NCBI GenBank assembly: GCA_015654535.1
Contig: JAATGU010000097.1
Span: 1-57,596, forward strand
DNA length: 57,596 nucleotides
Direction: 5' to 3'
Source: Bacteroidales bacterium
GTDB lineage: Bacteria; Bacteroidota; Bacteroidia; Bacteroidales; Bacteroidaceae
A program made the translations under genes and the position numbers. The notes beneath the pieces were generated by a model. That model made no database searches. It was given only the letters and a program-made list of their open reading frames with translations, and was not told the origin of the DNA. Position 1 is the stretch's first letter. Each line of letters starts with the position of its first letter. Positions 1 through 9,261 of this stretch are shown here, piece after piece.

Positions 1-294
1 CTTTACCTCTCGGGAGGTGGAATGGTAGAAAAAAGCATATCGGGGAAAATACATACAGAAGAGAATCTTTCAGGAAAGATGATTAATGAAACAACAACCA
101 ATCTGAATGTAAAACCATTGCAATGGTCACTCGGCGGGGCACTGGGAATACAGTTCAATATGAACTCTCAGTTCGGGATATTTGCTGAACCGGGAATGAC
201 TTATTTCTTTAATGATGGATCAGAAATGGAAACCATTCGGAAGGAAACGCCTTTCAACTTTAATTTGCAATTGGGCGTACGGATTAGTTACTAG
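1..294 (+). CDS. Outer-membrane beta-barrel protein, C-terminal fragment
   Basis: The reading frame is open from base 1, so the gene begins outside the window; only the last 97 codons are present. The residues alternate polar and hydrophobic (for example WSLGGALGIQFNM, FGIFAEPGMTYFF) and the chain ends in NLQLGVRISY with a terminal aromatic residue. That is the signature of the last strands of a Bacteroidetes outer-membrane beta-barrel domain (PorT/OMP_b-brl type). The exact family and function cannot be told from this fragment. It converges on the TPR gene, and a shared hairpin terminator separates the two. Confidence 0.6.
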   Translation, partial: LYLSGGGMVEKSISGKIHTEENLSGKMINETTTNLNVKPLQWSLGGALGIQFNMNSQFGIFAEPGMTYFFNDGSEMETIRKETPFNFNLQLGVRISY

Positions 295-357
295 ACTTAA
301 CCAAACTATCATAATATAAAAGCAGAAATGAGCTAATTGTATGTTGATTACAATAGC

Positions 358-398
358 ATATTAAAAAGGATTACCGTAAAGGCAATCCTTTTTAATAT
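358..398. terminator. Bidirectional hairpin terminator
   Basis: A perfect 15-bp inverted repeat (ATATTAAAAAGGATT at 358-372 and its complement at 384-398) with an 11-nt loop lies between two convergent genes. The A-run and T-run in the arms let it act on both strands. Confidence 0.85.
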
Positions 399-413
399 CT
401 AATCACATTGATT

Positions 414-2117
414 TTATTTGCAATTCTTCTCTATCATAGGAATCACCGCTTCATCACCTAGTTCCTTTGCCTTGGAAAAGTTTTCGCAAGCTTGCTCCTT
501 CTTACCTTGCTGCATCTGACAAAATCCAATCAAACGATAACATGCTGCAAACTTTGGATCAATAGCAAGCGCATCTTTCAAGTTCTTTATAGCCTCATCG
601 TAACGGGCAACTCTCAAATTCACTGCTCCAAACTCTGCCTGATAGTCTTTGTTAGTAGGTTCTAATTGCACGGCTTTTTCAATATCCTCCAATGCCCGTT
701 TAAAGTTCTTTGATTTATAGCTCGATTGTTCGCGAAGATAGTAAAACATAGCACTTACATTACCACCCATAATCTGATAATAAGTGTCATAATCTTGCAA
801 CGCTTCTTTATAAAGTTCTTTCTGAGCTTTAATCAAAGCTCGTTCGGATATATAAGGAGCGGCCTCTTTTGGATAAGGGATTGCGTATTTAGCAACCGCA
901 CTATCCAGCAAAGCAATCACTTCACCAAGATCTCCATTCATCATCTCTTTAGTCTTCGCAGCACTATAGAAAGTAGCGGCCGAAGCAATATTCGAGTGAT
1001 TTACTTTATCAAAGCATTCAAAAGCTTTAGCATAATCCTTGGATGCAAAGTAAATATCTCCCTCGTGTTGAGTATAAATAGGAAGTGGATTAATTGCCTG
1101 CGCTTTATGTATTTCTTCCAATGCTTTCTCAAACGTCCAATCTTTATAAGTAACTTCTTTTCCACGAAGTGCGATTGCATAGATCAGTCGCGAAGTATTA
1201 AAAAGTACATCATCTTTTTTATCTGTTATTTTCAGCGCTTTAGCAAGGTCCTCTTCTGCCTGAGCAAGGTGTTGAGCATCGGTATAATTATAAACAAAAC
1301 AACCTGCCCTGCGGATATATCCTTCCGTACTGTTAGGATATTGTTTCACAAAATCATTCAACAAAGAAAGATAATGTTCAGGGTCCATTTGTGCAGAAGC
1401 CATGTAAAGAACAACTAAAGCCTGATCTTCATTCTCCGGAAGAATTTTCTTGATGTCAATACTCCCCAGCACAGAGTTATTAAAATCAATGGCACTGATG
1501 GAAAGCGCATTTGCATATGACGCACTGATCGCATAGCAACGGGTAGTGTCATTTGAGGCGTTTTTCTGTACCAATCCAAAAACTTCACCATCACTGTTCA
1601 CTACCGGACAACTTACCATCTTATCTTTAAGTGACATCCGGAGTTTATAATATTTATGAGGTCCGGAAAGATTAGATACTTCTTCCACTTTTCCCATCGT
1701 ACAAGAACGATCTTTCTTGGTGGAGTAAGGAAGTAAAACCACTTCCGCATCTTTTGCCGGAGCTACGGAAGCCAAAGTAAGTGCAGATACACTCTTCTTA
1801 CCTACTTCTACCTGAAATTTGATCACATCATATAGATCATTCGCTCCCATAATTGCTTTAACCGGAAATTCCTTGCCTTCGTAGTTAATCACCACTGCCC
1901 GGGTAGCTCCTTTAAATAAAGAATAATCAGACAAGGCCACTCCGTTTTCCGCTATAAAGAATCCGTTGCCCGTGTTCAGCAATTTATCTTTACTGTCATA
2001 GGTCACTATAGAAAAGACAGCCCGTTTTGATTTCTCAACCCATTTAGGTGCATCTTTCTGTGCCATTATCCACTGCGAGAGCAAGCAGAGGAACATAAAT
2101 AGTATTTTCTTTCTCAT
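414..2117 (-). CDS. TPR protein with degenerate trypsin-like protease domain
   Basis: 567-aa secreted protein with an N-terminal signal peptide (cleavage near residue 19, WIMAQ). Residues ~25-210 resemble a trypsin/DegP-like fold (GNGFFIAENGV, then PVVNSDGEVFGLV). The expected catalytic His region (usually TNHH) reads ALSDYS near residues 61-66, and the usual GNSGSP serine loop reads KMVSCP at 166-171, so catalytic His and Ser appear lost. Residues ~250-560 are tetratricopeptide repeats (for example YDEAIKNLKDALAIDPKFAACYRLIG). It is the last gene of the dnaN-recN-rlmB minus-strand run, 15 bp after rlmB. It probably serves as an envelope scaffold or binding protein; the role is unknown. Confidence 0.75.
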   Translation of the reverse strand: MRKKILFMFLCLLSQWIMAQKDAPKWVEKSKRAVFSIVTYDSKDKLLNTGNGFFIAENGVALSDYSLFKGATRAVVINYEGKEFPVKAIMGANDLYDVIKFQVEVGKKSVSALTLASVAPAKDAEVVLLPYSTKKDRSCTMGKVEEVSNLSGPHKYYKLRMSLKDKMVSCPVVNSDGEVFGLVQKNASNDTTRCYAISASYANALSISAIDFNNSVLGSIDIKKILPENEDQALVVLYMASAQMDPEHYLSLLNDFVKQYPNSTEGYIRRAGCFVYNYTDAQHLAQAEEDLAKALKITDKKDDVLFNTSRLIYAIALRGKEVTYKDWTFEKALEEIHKAQAINPLPIYTQHEGDIYFASKDYAKAFECFDKVNHSNIASAATFYSAAKTKEMMNGDLGEVIALLDSAVAKYAIPYPKEAAPYISERALIKAQKELYKEALQDYDTYYQIMGGNVSAMFYYLREQSSYKSKNFKRALEDIEKAVQLEPTNKDYQAEFGAVNLRVARYDEAIKNLKDALAIDPKFAACYRLIGFCQMQQGKKEQACENFSKAKELGDEAVIPMIEKNCK

Positions 2118-2132
2118 GATTTTATTTATATT

Positions 2133-2879
2133 TTATTCTTTTTCAAAGCCACGTTGCCTTACTGCCTCATAAATTAAAATTCCTGCGGCAACAGAAACAT
2201 TCAACGACTCTATATTCCCTAAAATAGGAATTTTGATCCATTCGTCACACAAAGCAAGATGATCATAAGAAACTCCCGTATCTTCCGCTCCCATAATAAT
2301 GCAGACAGGATCTTTATAGTTTCCTTTTGTATAATCATAATCTCCTTTCTCCGTTGCTGCCACAATTTTAAACCCACTTTCTTTCAGGTATTTAATGGCT
2401 GTTGTCAGACTTTGTTCCTTGCATACAGGTAGAGTATGAAGCGCACCGGCAGAAGTTTTCATTGCATCGGCATTTACCGAAACACTATTTTTTGAAGGAA
2501 TAATAATAGCATCCACTCCGGCACAGTCACATGTGCGGGCTATGGCACCGAAATTACGCACATCCGTAACTCCATCGAGCATCACAAAGAAAGGAACTTT
2601 ACCCTCTTCGAAAAGAAAAGGAGCTAACTCTTCCACCTTCTGATAAGTCACAGCTGAGACAAAAGCCACCACACCCTGATGGTTCTTCATTGTGATCTTA
2701 TTGATGCGTTCCACCGGTACTCGCTGAACAAGAATTTCAGTTCCCTTGATAGCAGCAAAAAGTTCCTTCGAAAGATCACTCTGGATGTCTTTCTTAACCA
2801 ATATTTTATCAATTTCTTTACCCGCTTGTATTGCTTCAATCACGGCGCGCACGCCAAATATCATTTCATTTTTTTCCAT
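2133..2879 (-). CDS. rlmB: 23S rRNA (guanosine-2'-O-)-methyltransferase RlmB, TrmH/SpoU family
   Basis: 248-aa SpoU-family methyltransferase that would 2'-O-methylate a guanosine of 23S rRNA (G2251 in E. coli) using S-adenosylmethionine. The N-terminal substrate-binding domain starts with FGVRAVIEAI. The three SPOUT motifs are present: NFGAIARTCDCAGVDAIIIP (motif 1, ~107-126), IIMGAEDTGVS (motif 2) and IPILGNIESLNVSVAAGILIYE (motif 3, near the C-terminus), which build the trefoil knot and SAM site. Length is normal for the family. Its start overlaps the end of recN by 14 bp, which suggests translational coupling. A tRNA methyltransferase paralogue (TrmH) is the main alternative. Confidence 0.9.
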   Translation of the reverse strand: MEKNEMIFGVRAVIEAIQAGKEIDKILVKKDIQSDLSKELFAAIKGTEILVQRVPVERINKITMKNHQGVVAFVSAVTYQKVEELAPFLFEEGKVPFFVMLDGVTDVRNFGAIARTCDCAGVDAIIIPSKNSVSVNADAMKTSAGALHTLPVCKEQSLTTAIKYLKESGFKIVAATEKGDYDYTKGNYKDPVCIIMGAEDTGVSYDHLALCDEWIKIPILGNIESLNVSVAAGILIYEAVRQRGFEKE

Positions 2880-4536
2880 GCTGTTTTAATAGTTCTTTTG
2901 CATTATTCATTGCTGCTTCCGTAAGAGTAGCCCCACTAAGCATATGGGCTATTTCCTCTATTCTCTCCTCTTCTTTCAGTAAACGGATATTACTGCTGGT
3001 TGACGTTTCGTTATCTTGTTTATACACTTTATAATGTATTTTGCCTTTAGCTGCAATCTGAGGCAAATGAGTGATGCTGATTACCTGCATACATTCTCCC
3101 ATCTCCTGCATTATTCCAGCCATTTTATCAGCAATCTCCCCTGATACTCCAGTATCTATTTCATCAAATATAATTGTAGGCAATTGAGTGGCTCCTGCAA
3201 TCATCGCCTTTATGGAAAGCATCACCCTGGCTATTTCGCCCCCGGATGCCACAGCTGATATATTCAGTAACGTGGTATTCTTATTGGCAGAGAAAAGAAA
3301 GTTGACACTGTCTCCACCAGTAGCATCAAATACTGTTTTCGGAGTAATCTGTACTTGAAAAAAAACATTAGGCATCCCTAAAGGAATCAAGCGGTGCCGC
3401 ATTTCTTGCTCCACCTTTTTAGCTGCTTCCATGCGTTTATTAGTCAACAATAACATCGCTTTCTTTGCCTTACTCTGTAATTCTTCCTTTTGTTTCTGAA
3501 GCGCCTCAATCTGTTCATCAAACGAATCAATGGTTTGCAAGCGAGCACGATAATCTTGCTGAACCTGAATTAGTTCTTCAAGCGAACTTACATGGTGTTT
3601 TTTTTCTAATGAATAGATTAAGTTGAGTCTTTCATTCACAAACTCCAACCGGGAGGGATTAACCTCAACCGCTTCTTGTTCATTCACGAGATCTCTGGCA
3701 ACCTCCTTAAGATCAATCGCTAAACTATCAATTCTATCAGATAAGTCACTTGCTTTTCCATAACCTTCCTTTAATGTATGCAAAGTAGTTGAAATGCTCT
3801 TAATGCTGCTCAATATTCCTACTTCATCACCCAAAAGAAGTTGTTCCGCACTGTACAGCCCCTCTTTAATATCTTCAGCATGACTCAGTACTTCTTCTTC
3901 TTTTTCAAGTTCTTCATCCTCAGCTTCCATTAATTTAGCTTCATCAAACTGTTCCAATTGAAAACGAATATAGTCTTCATCCGTCTTACTCTGTACCTCT
4001 TGCTCAATAAGTCGGCTCAATTCCTCGGCAACTTTACGATATTCATGATAAGCTGCTTTATAATTGATCAATTCTTTCTCATCATTGGCCAACGAATCCA
4101 AAACATTGAGCTGAAAATTTTCTTTATTCACTAATAAATTCTGATGTTGAGAGTGTACATCAATCAGCTGTTCTCCCAAATCTTTCATCATTGTAAGAGA
4201 AGCAGGAGAATCATTAATAAAAGCACGTGATTTACCAGTAGCTTGCAATTCTCTTCGGAGAATACATTCATTGGGATCATATTCCAATTCATTCTCTTCA
4301 AAAAAAGAACTCATCTGGTATGCAGATATATTAAAATGAGCCTCAATAACACATTTTGAAGCACCTTTCTTAATGGCTTTTACGTCTGCTCTCTGCCCTA
4401 ACAGCAAGCCTATAGCACCCAAAATAATGGATTTACCCGCACCCGTTTCACCGGTAATGACAGAGAAACCTTTATAAAAGGTAATATCAAGAGCGTCAAT
4501 CAGCGCATAGTTTTGAATTGATATAGATTGCAACAT
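2866..4536 (-). CDS. recN: DNA repair protein RecN
   Basis: 556-aa SMC-like ATPase of recombinational double-strand-break repair. The Walker A motif GETGAGKSIIL lies at ~30-40, the long coiled coil occupies the middle (Glu/Lys-rich, ~150-380), and the C-terminal half has the signature SGGEIARVMLSIK and Walker B TIIFDEIDTGVSG followed by QVISITHLPQIAA. These are all RecN hallmarks, and the length is normal. It sits 4 bp after the DUF4835 gene and overlaps rlmB by 14 bp, so it is read with the dnaN cluster. Confidence 0.97.
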   Translation of the reverse strand: MLQSISIQNYALIDALDITFYKGFSVITGETGAGKSIILGAIGLLLGQRADVKAIKKGASKCVIEAHFNISAYQMSSFFEENELEYDPNECILRRELQATGKSRAFINDSPASLTMMKDLGEQLIDVHSQHQNLLVNKENFQLNVLDSLANDEKELINYKAAYHEYRKVAEELSRLIEQEVQSKTDEDYIRFQLEQFDEAKLMEAEDEELEKEEEVLSHAEDIKEGLYSAEQLLLGDEVGILSSIKSISTTLHTLKEGYGKASDLSDRIDSLAIDLKEVARDLVNEQEAVEVNPSRLEFVNERLNLIYSLEKKHHVSSLEELIQVQQDYRARLQTIDSFDEQIEALQKQKEELQSKAKKAMLLLTNKRMEAAKKVEQEMRHRLIPLGMPNVFFQVQITPKTVFDATGGDSVNFLFSANKNTTLLNISAVASGGEIARVMLSIKAMIAGATQLPTIIFDEIDTGVSGEIADKMAGIMQEMGECMQVISITHLPQIAAKGKIHYKVYKQDNETSTSSNIRLLKEEERIEEIAHMLSGATLTEAAMNNAKELLKQHGKK

Positions 4537-4540
4537 AATT

Positions 4541-5467
4541 TTATTTGGAAGACTTTATTTTTTCCCAATCATTTGTCTGTCCGGGATTGATATCTACTAA
4601 CATATTATATACTTCTTCTTTCTCTGTTTGTGTACCTTTGGAATAGATATTCACTAGTTCATCTTTCTTCGTTTCGGTAAACAACTGAGGCAAAGCAGAC
4701 ATAGGCTTATTCTCTTTCGCTTTTTTCAGTTCCTCTAAAGAGTTGGTAATCTTTGCCCTTCCCCTATCTGCATTCTGCGCCATTTCGTCCAGTCCTAACC
4801 TATGATAGTCATACATCATCTGGCGATAAGGTTTCATTCCCTCATCCAAATAATCATTAATAATGCCGTGACGGTTTCTGCTATCTTCAAATGCTTTCCA
4901 CCCGGTTTCGGATAAACTTTGAGCAGCAGTCACAATGCTCTCCGCAGTACGCAAAACATCTGTGCCTCCCAGAGGAGCCATAGAATCCATATCCAAACCA
5001 ATAATTAAATAGGCATAGTAAGCAATAACTGCGGTGAGATTATTATCTATCTGATTATCCTTGAGCTCTAAAGGATCATATTCCAGATAAGAAAAGTTGA
5101 AATTCACATCTTTAAAATTCAAAAGAGTGGTATTATAATTCGCATCAAATACAGGACGGTTAGCCTGAACAATCAGTTCACATTTAAATGTTCCGGTTTC
5201 AGCATATTCTTTCACCGTGATATTCATATTGCAAGAGATTCGTTCTGCGACCCCGTATTGTGCAGAAGTCCATTTACGATCATTGATAAATTCCTTTAAC
5301 GCGGTTTCTAATGTTTTAAAGACCTGTGTATTGGTTCCTTGAATCTGTGAATAATTAATACTCACTTTACAATTCAATTCCTGCGCCTCTCCTTTTAATG
5401 AAGAAAGAATAAACAAGAAGCTGAAACAAAAACAGCGGAATATTTTCTGAATGATCTTTCTATCCAT
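4541..5467 (-). CDS. DUF4835 family protein (PorD-like, type IX secretion-associated)
   Basis: 308-aa secreted protein with a signal peptide (hydrophobic CFCFSFLFILSSL, cleavage near GEAQ). ELNCKVSINYSQIQGTNTQVFKTLETALKEFINDRKWT followed by an NYNTTLLNF/FSYLEYDPLEL core is typical of the Bacteroidetes DUF4835 family. Relatives are annotated as PorD in type IX secretion in Flavobacteria and Porphyromonas, although the biochemical role is not established. It lies between coaBC and recN, an arrangement I recall as common in the phylum. It probably acts in the periplasm. Confidence 0.8.
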   Translation of the reverse strand: MDRKIIQKIFRCFCFSFLFILSSLKGEAQELNCKVSINYSQIQGTNTQVFKTLETALKEFINDRKWTSAQYGVAERISCNMNITVKEYAETGTFKCELIVQANRPVFDANYNTTLLNFKDVNFNFSYLEYDPLELKDNQIDNNLTAVIAYYAYLIIGLDMDSMAPLGGTDVLRTAESIVTAAQSLSETGWKAFEDSRNRHGIINDYLDEGMKPYRQMMYDYHRLGLDEMAQNADRGRAKITNSLEELKKAKENKPMSALPQLFTETKKDELVNIYSKGTQTEKEEVYNMLVDINPGQTNDWEKIKSSK

Positions 5468-5480
5468 TTTGCTTTTCTTA

Positions 5481-6686
5481 TTATTGAATCAATGAAGTGA
5501 GCCGATCAATAATATCAATCGCCACCTCTCGTTTGCTTTTTAGCGGATAATCTGTACTTACGTTCCTATCAATAATAGTTATTTTATTTGTATCATGGCG
5601 AAACCCCGCACCTTTATCATTCAACGAATTAAGCACAATGAAATCAAAATTCTTTCGTTCCAGTTTGCTTTGCGCATTGAGGTACTCATTATTTGTTTCA
5701 AGAGCAAAACCTGCAAGTAACTGATTTGCTTTCTTTATCTTTCCCAAAGAAGCAGCAATATCCTGAGTAGGCTTCAAAATAACGGTAAGTTTATCACCCA
5801 TCCGTTTTATTTTTTGATCTGCAATAACATCTGGGGTAAAATCCGCCACTGCCGCACATAAGATTCCGACATCCACTAACGGATAATTAACAACAGAGGC
5901 ATCATACATCTCTTGTGCAGATTCTACATCTATTCGATGTATATTGGGATGAATTGTTTTTAGTTGTACCGGTCCTGCAATTAATAGTACTTCAGCTCCT
6001 CTGGAAGCACATTCTTCTGCTAAAGCAAATCCCATTTTACCGGAAGAATAATTGCCAATAAAGCGTACCGGATCTATTTTTTCATAAGTGGGTCCCGCTG
6101 TTATCAGTATTTTTTTTTTTGAAAGTTCTTCCCTCTTAGCAAAAAACTCTTCCAGAATATGAATAATGGCATCCGGCTCTTCCATCCGTCCTTTGCCTAC
6201 TAAGTGACTAGCCAATTCACCTTCGGTCGGTTCTATAATATGATTGCCATAAGAACGGAGTGCTTCCAGGTTTTTTTGAGTGGAAGGATGGGCAAACATA
6301 TCCAGATCCATTGCTGGTGCTACAAATACTGGTGCTTTAACCGAAAGATAAGTTGTGATAAGCATATTATCTGCTATTCCGTTGGCCATCTTTCCTATTG
6401 TGGAAGCAGATGCAGGAGCGATCAACATTACATCAGCCCAGAGGCCTAAGTCCACATGACTGTTCCAACTTCCGTCTCTTCCTGAAAAAAATTCGCTGAT
6501 TACCGGTTTATTAGTCAAAGCAGATAAAGTAATAGGAGTAATAAATTCTTTTCCTGCCGGAGTGATTACCACCTGAATTTCAGCTCCTTTTTTTATTAAT
6601 CCCCTGATAAGGAAAGCCGCTTTATAGGCAGCTATACTTCCTGTTATCCCTAATATTATTTTCTTTCCCTTCAATATATCACCCAT
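5481..6686 (-). CDS. coaBC: Bifunctional phosphopantothenoylcysteine decarboxylase / phosphopantothenate-cysteine ligase CoaBC
   Basis: 401-aa fused enzyme for two steps of coenzyme A synthesis. The N-terminal CoaC flavoprotein domain (~1-185) shows the GSIAAYKA nucleotide site, the active-site HVDL motif and the PASAST variant of PASANT, then APAMDLDM. The C-terminal CoaB ligase domain (~190-401) begins ILITAGPTYEKIDPVRFIGNYSSGKMG and includes AAVADFTP and KPTQDI. The two domains are joined at an 11-nt A-run on the coding strand (6110-6120), encoding SKKKI, a possible slippage site. It is followed 13 bp later by the DUF4835 gene. Confidence 0.97.
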   Translation of the reverse strand: MGDILKGKKIILGITGSIAAYKAAFLIRGLIKKGAEIQVVITPAGKEFITPITLSALTNKPVISEFFSGRDGSWNSHVDLGLWADVMLIAPASASTIGKMANGIADNMLITTYLSVKAPVFVAPAMDLDMFAHPSTQKNLEALRSYGNHIIEPTEGELASHLVGKGRMEEPDAIIHILEEFFAKREELSKKKILITAGPTYEKIDPVRFIGNYSSGKMGFALAEECASRGAEVLLIAGPVQLKTIHPNIHRIDVESAQEMYDASVVNYPLVDVGILCAAVADFTPDVIADQKIKRMGDKLTVILKPTQDIAASLGKIKKANQLLAGFALETNNEYLNAQSKLERKNFDFIVLNSLNDKGAGFRHDTNKITIIDRNVSTDYPLKSKREVAIDIIDRLTSLIQ

Positions 6687-6698
6687 TTCTTTGTCACC

Positions 6699-7472
6699 TT
6701 ATTTATCGGTAAACTCCCGAAGCTTAATCTTAGTAAGTACTGCTTTTGTATTCAATGTAAAATCACTATTCAGCATCCATGAGTAATAGCCTGGATCTTT
6801 CTTGAAAATGTCTTTAACAGATATGCCCTTATACTTTCCGAAATTAAAGATCTCCTCTCCTTTATCATCATAAACAATACGCCCGGCAAAGTCTACATTC
6901 TTATTGTAACTGGAACATTCGGCAAGAAAAGCCATATCATTTTTTAGTTCATCAGGGTAACGGTCCAGCTGAGCTTTAAGTACTTCGTAAGTAGCACGGG
7001 TATCAGCTTCAGCAGTATGCGCATCTTCCAGACTTTTTTGGCAATAAAATTTATAAGCGGCCGAAAGTGTTCTTTGCTCCATTTTATGGAAGATGACCTG
7101 AACATCGATAAACTTACGCTTACTCATATCAATGTCCACACCGGCCCGGATAAATTCTTCGGCCAATACCGGAATATCAAAACGATTAGAATTAAATCCG
7201 GCAAGGTCAGCTCCTTCTATATCGCGAGCTATATTTTTTGCTACTTCTTTGAAAGTAGGACAATCAGCTACATCTTGATCATAAATACCGTGTATCGCTG
7301 AGGATTCCTCGGGTATATGCATCTCTGGATTTATACGAAGAGTCTTTGATTCTTCATTTCCATTGGGGTGTACTTTCAAATAACAGATTTCTACAATTCT
7401 ATCCGAGTTTATATTTACTCCAGTTGTTTCTAAATCAAAAAATACAATCGGATTCTTTAAGTTTAATTTCAT
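6699..7472 (-). CDS. DEDDh 3'-5' exonuclease (DnaQ/ExoX-like)
   Basis: 257-aa RNase T/DnaQ-fold exonuclease. Exo I is VFFDLETTGVNINSDRIVEI (metal-binding D and E), Exo II is LAGFNSNRFDIPVL, and Exo III is HTAEADTRATYEVL, the DEDDh arrangement of DNA polymerase III epsilon and ExoX. A C-terminal segment (FNFGKYKGISVKDIFKKDPGYYSWML) matches the extra domain found after ExoX-like exonucleases in Bacteroidetes. It lies 9 bp downstream of dnaN, consistent with a replication or repair role. Whether it is the replicative proofreading subunit cannot be told. Confidence 0.9.
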   Translation of the reverse strand: MKLNLKNPIVFFDLETTGVNINSDRIVEICYLKVHPNGNEESKTLRINPEMHIPEESSAIHGIYDQDVADCPTFKEVAKNIARDIEGADLAGFNSNRFDIPVLAEEFIRAGVDIDMSKRKFIDVQVIFHKMEQRTLSAAYKFYCQKSLEDAHTAEADTRATYEVLKAQLDRYPDELKNDMAFLAECSSYNKNVDFAGRIVYDDKGEEIFNFGKYKGISVKDIFKKDPGYYSWMLNSDFTLNTKAVLTKIKLREFTDK

Positions 7473-7481
7473 TTTTCAGTA

Positions 7482-8606
7482 TTAATCATTTAACATCATC
7501 GGCATCAGCAACATCAATAAATCATCATTTTCCTCTTGCTCTAACGGTACAATAACTCCCGCACGAGAAGGGTCAGCCAATTCAACGATTACATCTGCAG
7601 AAGATATATTATTTAAAATATCAATCAAAAATGTTGATTTAAATCCAATGCTCATGGGAGCACCTTGATACTGACAAACCAACGATTCTTCGGCAGAAGT
7701 AGAAAAATCAATATCCTGAGCAGAAATTATCATTTGATTTTCCTGCACACGAAGTTTTATTAAACTGCTAGCTTGTGAAGAGAATACAGAGACACGTCTA
7801 AGCGCACTAATCAATTGCAAACGGTCTACGGTAACTTTATGTGGATTATTCTGTGGAATAACAGAATTATAGTTTGGATAACGACCTTCAATAAGACGAC
7901 AGATCATGTAATAGTTGCCTAGATTAAAAACAGCGTTTCTTTCATCAAACTCAATACTAACCATTCCCTGTTCCTTTGGCAACAGACCTTTTAAAAGGCC
8001 AGCCGGTTTCTTTGGTAAAATAAAAGCTGCTCTTTCGATTCCTTTTGCTGACAAGGTCTTACTACGTACCAGCTTATGTCCGTCGGAAGCAACAATTGTA
8101 ATATCCTCGGTTGTAATATCAAAATAAACGCCATTCATTACCGGACGAAGCTCATCATCTGCTGTTGCAAAAAAAGTGCGGTTAATACCTGCTAATAGCA
8201 GATCTGCTTTCATTTCCAAGCGTACTGCATTGTCACTCAAAGATCCGGATTGGGGATATTCGTCGGCATTTTGCCCTACAACGTTATATTTACCATTTTG
8301 ATATTCTACTAATATTTCATATGTCTCAAGATTAACTTTAAAACTAAGTGGCTGCTCCGGGATTTCTTTCAACGCATCCAAAATGGTTTTAGCAGAAATT
8401 GCAAATTTACCATTAGCATCACTTTCATTTACTTCAAGCGAAGTAACCATCGTTGTTTCACTATCTGATACAGTTACAGAAAGCTTTCCATCTTCTAACT
8501 GAAAAAGAAAACAATCTAAAATAGGTAATGCATTTTTAGAGTTAATCACACGGCTTATGGCTTGTAGATGACTAAACAAAGCCGTACTCGAAACGATGAA
8601 TTTCAT
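7482..8606 (-). CDS. dnaN: DNA polymerase III sliding clamp, beta subunit
   Basis: 374-aa beta clamp. The start MKFIVSSTALFSHLQAISRVI, the middle PVMNGVYFDIT, then VASDGHKLVRS and the C-terminal LLMPMMLND are standard DnaN features; the three clamp domains fit the length. The protein encircles DNA as a dimer and tethers polymerases. It is first in a minus-strand operon with the exonuclease, coaBC, DUF4835, recN, rlmB and TPR genes. A close match to the Bacteroides promoter lies just upstream. Confidence 0.98.
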   Translation of the reverse strand: MKFIVSSTALFSHLQAISRVINSKNALPILDCFLFQLEDGKLSVTVSDSETTMVTSLEVNESDANGKFAISAKTILDALKEIPEQPLSFKVNLETYEILVEYQNGKYNVVGQNADEYPQSGSLSDNAVRLEMKADLLLAGINRTFFATADDELRPVMNGVYFDITTEDITIVASDGHKLVRSKTLSAKGIERAAFILPKKPAGLLKGLLPKEQGMVSIEFDERNAVFNLGNYYMICRLIEGRYPNYNSVIPQNNPHKVTVDRLQLISALRRVSVFSSQASSLIKLRVQENQMIISAQDIDFSTSAEESLVCQYQGAPMSIGFKSTFLIDILNNISSADVIVELADPSRAGVIVPLEQEENDDLLMLLMPMMLND

Positions 8607-8646
8607 ATTTATATCAGTTTTAGTTATTATACTTAATATCGAAAGA

Positions 8647-8677
8647 CAAAGATAGATAAAAAGATTCTCCCAGCAAA
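8647..8677 (-). promoter_or_regulatory. dnaN operon promoter
   Basis: On the minus strand TTTG (8674-8677) is followed after exactly 19 nt by TATCTTTG (8647-8654), a perfect Bacteroides -33/-7 promoter about 40 bp upstream of the dnaN start. Confidence 0.8.
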
Positions 8678-8760
8678 CAAAAAAAAGAAGAAAAAAAGGG
8701 AAATATTAGCTTCGTATTGTAGAAAGTGCTATTTTCGCAGCTCAAATCAAAAATAGAGAT

Positions 8761-9114
8761 ATGGAATTAAGTGGAAAAATAATTGCCATTCTTCCTTTAC
8801 AAAGCGGAACAGGAAGAAACGGAAGTGAATGGAAAAAACAGGATTATGTTGTTGAGACTCATGATCAATATCCTAAAAAAATGTGTTTCAACTTGTGGGG
8901 AGACAGAATTGATCAATTTGCTATCCAAATGGAAGAAGAAGTGACTGTATCATTCGATATTGACTGCCGTGAATGGCAGGGAAAGTGGTTTAATGACATT
9001 AGAGCTTGGAAAATAGACCGTAATCCGAACGCAGGAACGGGAACTCAACCAATTCAACAAACTGCCCCGGTGGAATTTACTTCTACTGACGTAAAAGACG
9101 ATCTTCCATTTTAA
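8761..9114 (+). CDS. DUF3127 domain protein (single-stranded-DNA-binding-like)
   Basis: 117-aa protein of the Bacteroidetes DUF3127 family: MELSGKIIAILPLQSGTGRNGSEWKKQDYVVET, CFNLWGDR and VSFDIDCREWQGKWFNDIRAWKI. The pattern resembles a small OB fold, and the C-terminal tail ends in acidic-hydrophobic DVKDDLPF, very like the DDxPF tip by which SSB proteins dock partner proteins. I infer, without proof, a single-stranded nucleic-acid-binding role; the position divergent from dnaN fits. The gene stands alone, with a weak hairpin after it. Confidence 0.8.
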   Translation: MELSGKIIAILPLQSGTGRNGSEWKKQDYVVETHDQYPKKMCFNLWGDRIDQFAIQMEEEVTVSFDIDCREWQGKWFNDIRAWKIDRNPNAGTGTQPIQQTAPVEFTSTDVKDDLPF

Positions 9115-9212
9115 TAAAAAATATTACAATTATAATAGAAAGCCGGAGCACTTTTCATTTAAAGAGTTTCGGCTCTTTATCGTTTAAAAAAAATCAAAAG
9201 AATAAAACTAAA

Positions 9213-9261
9213 AAATATCCAAAAAATATAGTTTTATTTTAAATAAAAAGATATACCTTTG
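9213..9261 (+). promoter_or_regulatory. Promoter of the DUF4348-type lipoprotein gene
   Basis: TACCTTTG at 9254-9261 matches the Bacteroides -7 element TAnnTTTG, with a T-rich -33 region about 20 nt upstream. It is placed ~55 bp before the ATG at 9317. It follows a weak AGCCG/CGGCT hairpin that probably ends the DUF3127 transcript. Confidence 0.6.

Noticed and set aside
726..1418. 230-aa plus-strand reading frame
   Set aside because: It lies entirely on the antisense strand of the TPR protein gene; its composition is that of a shadow frame.
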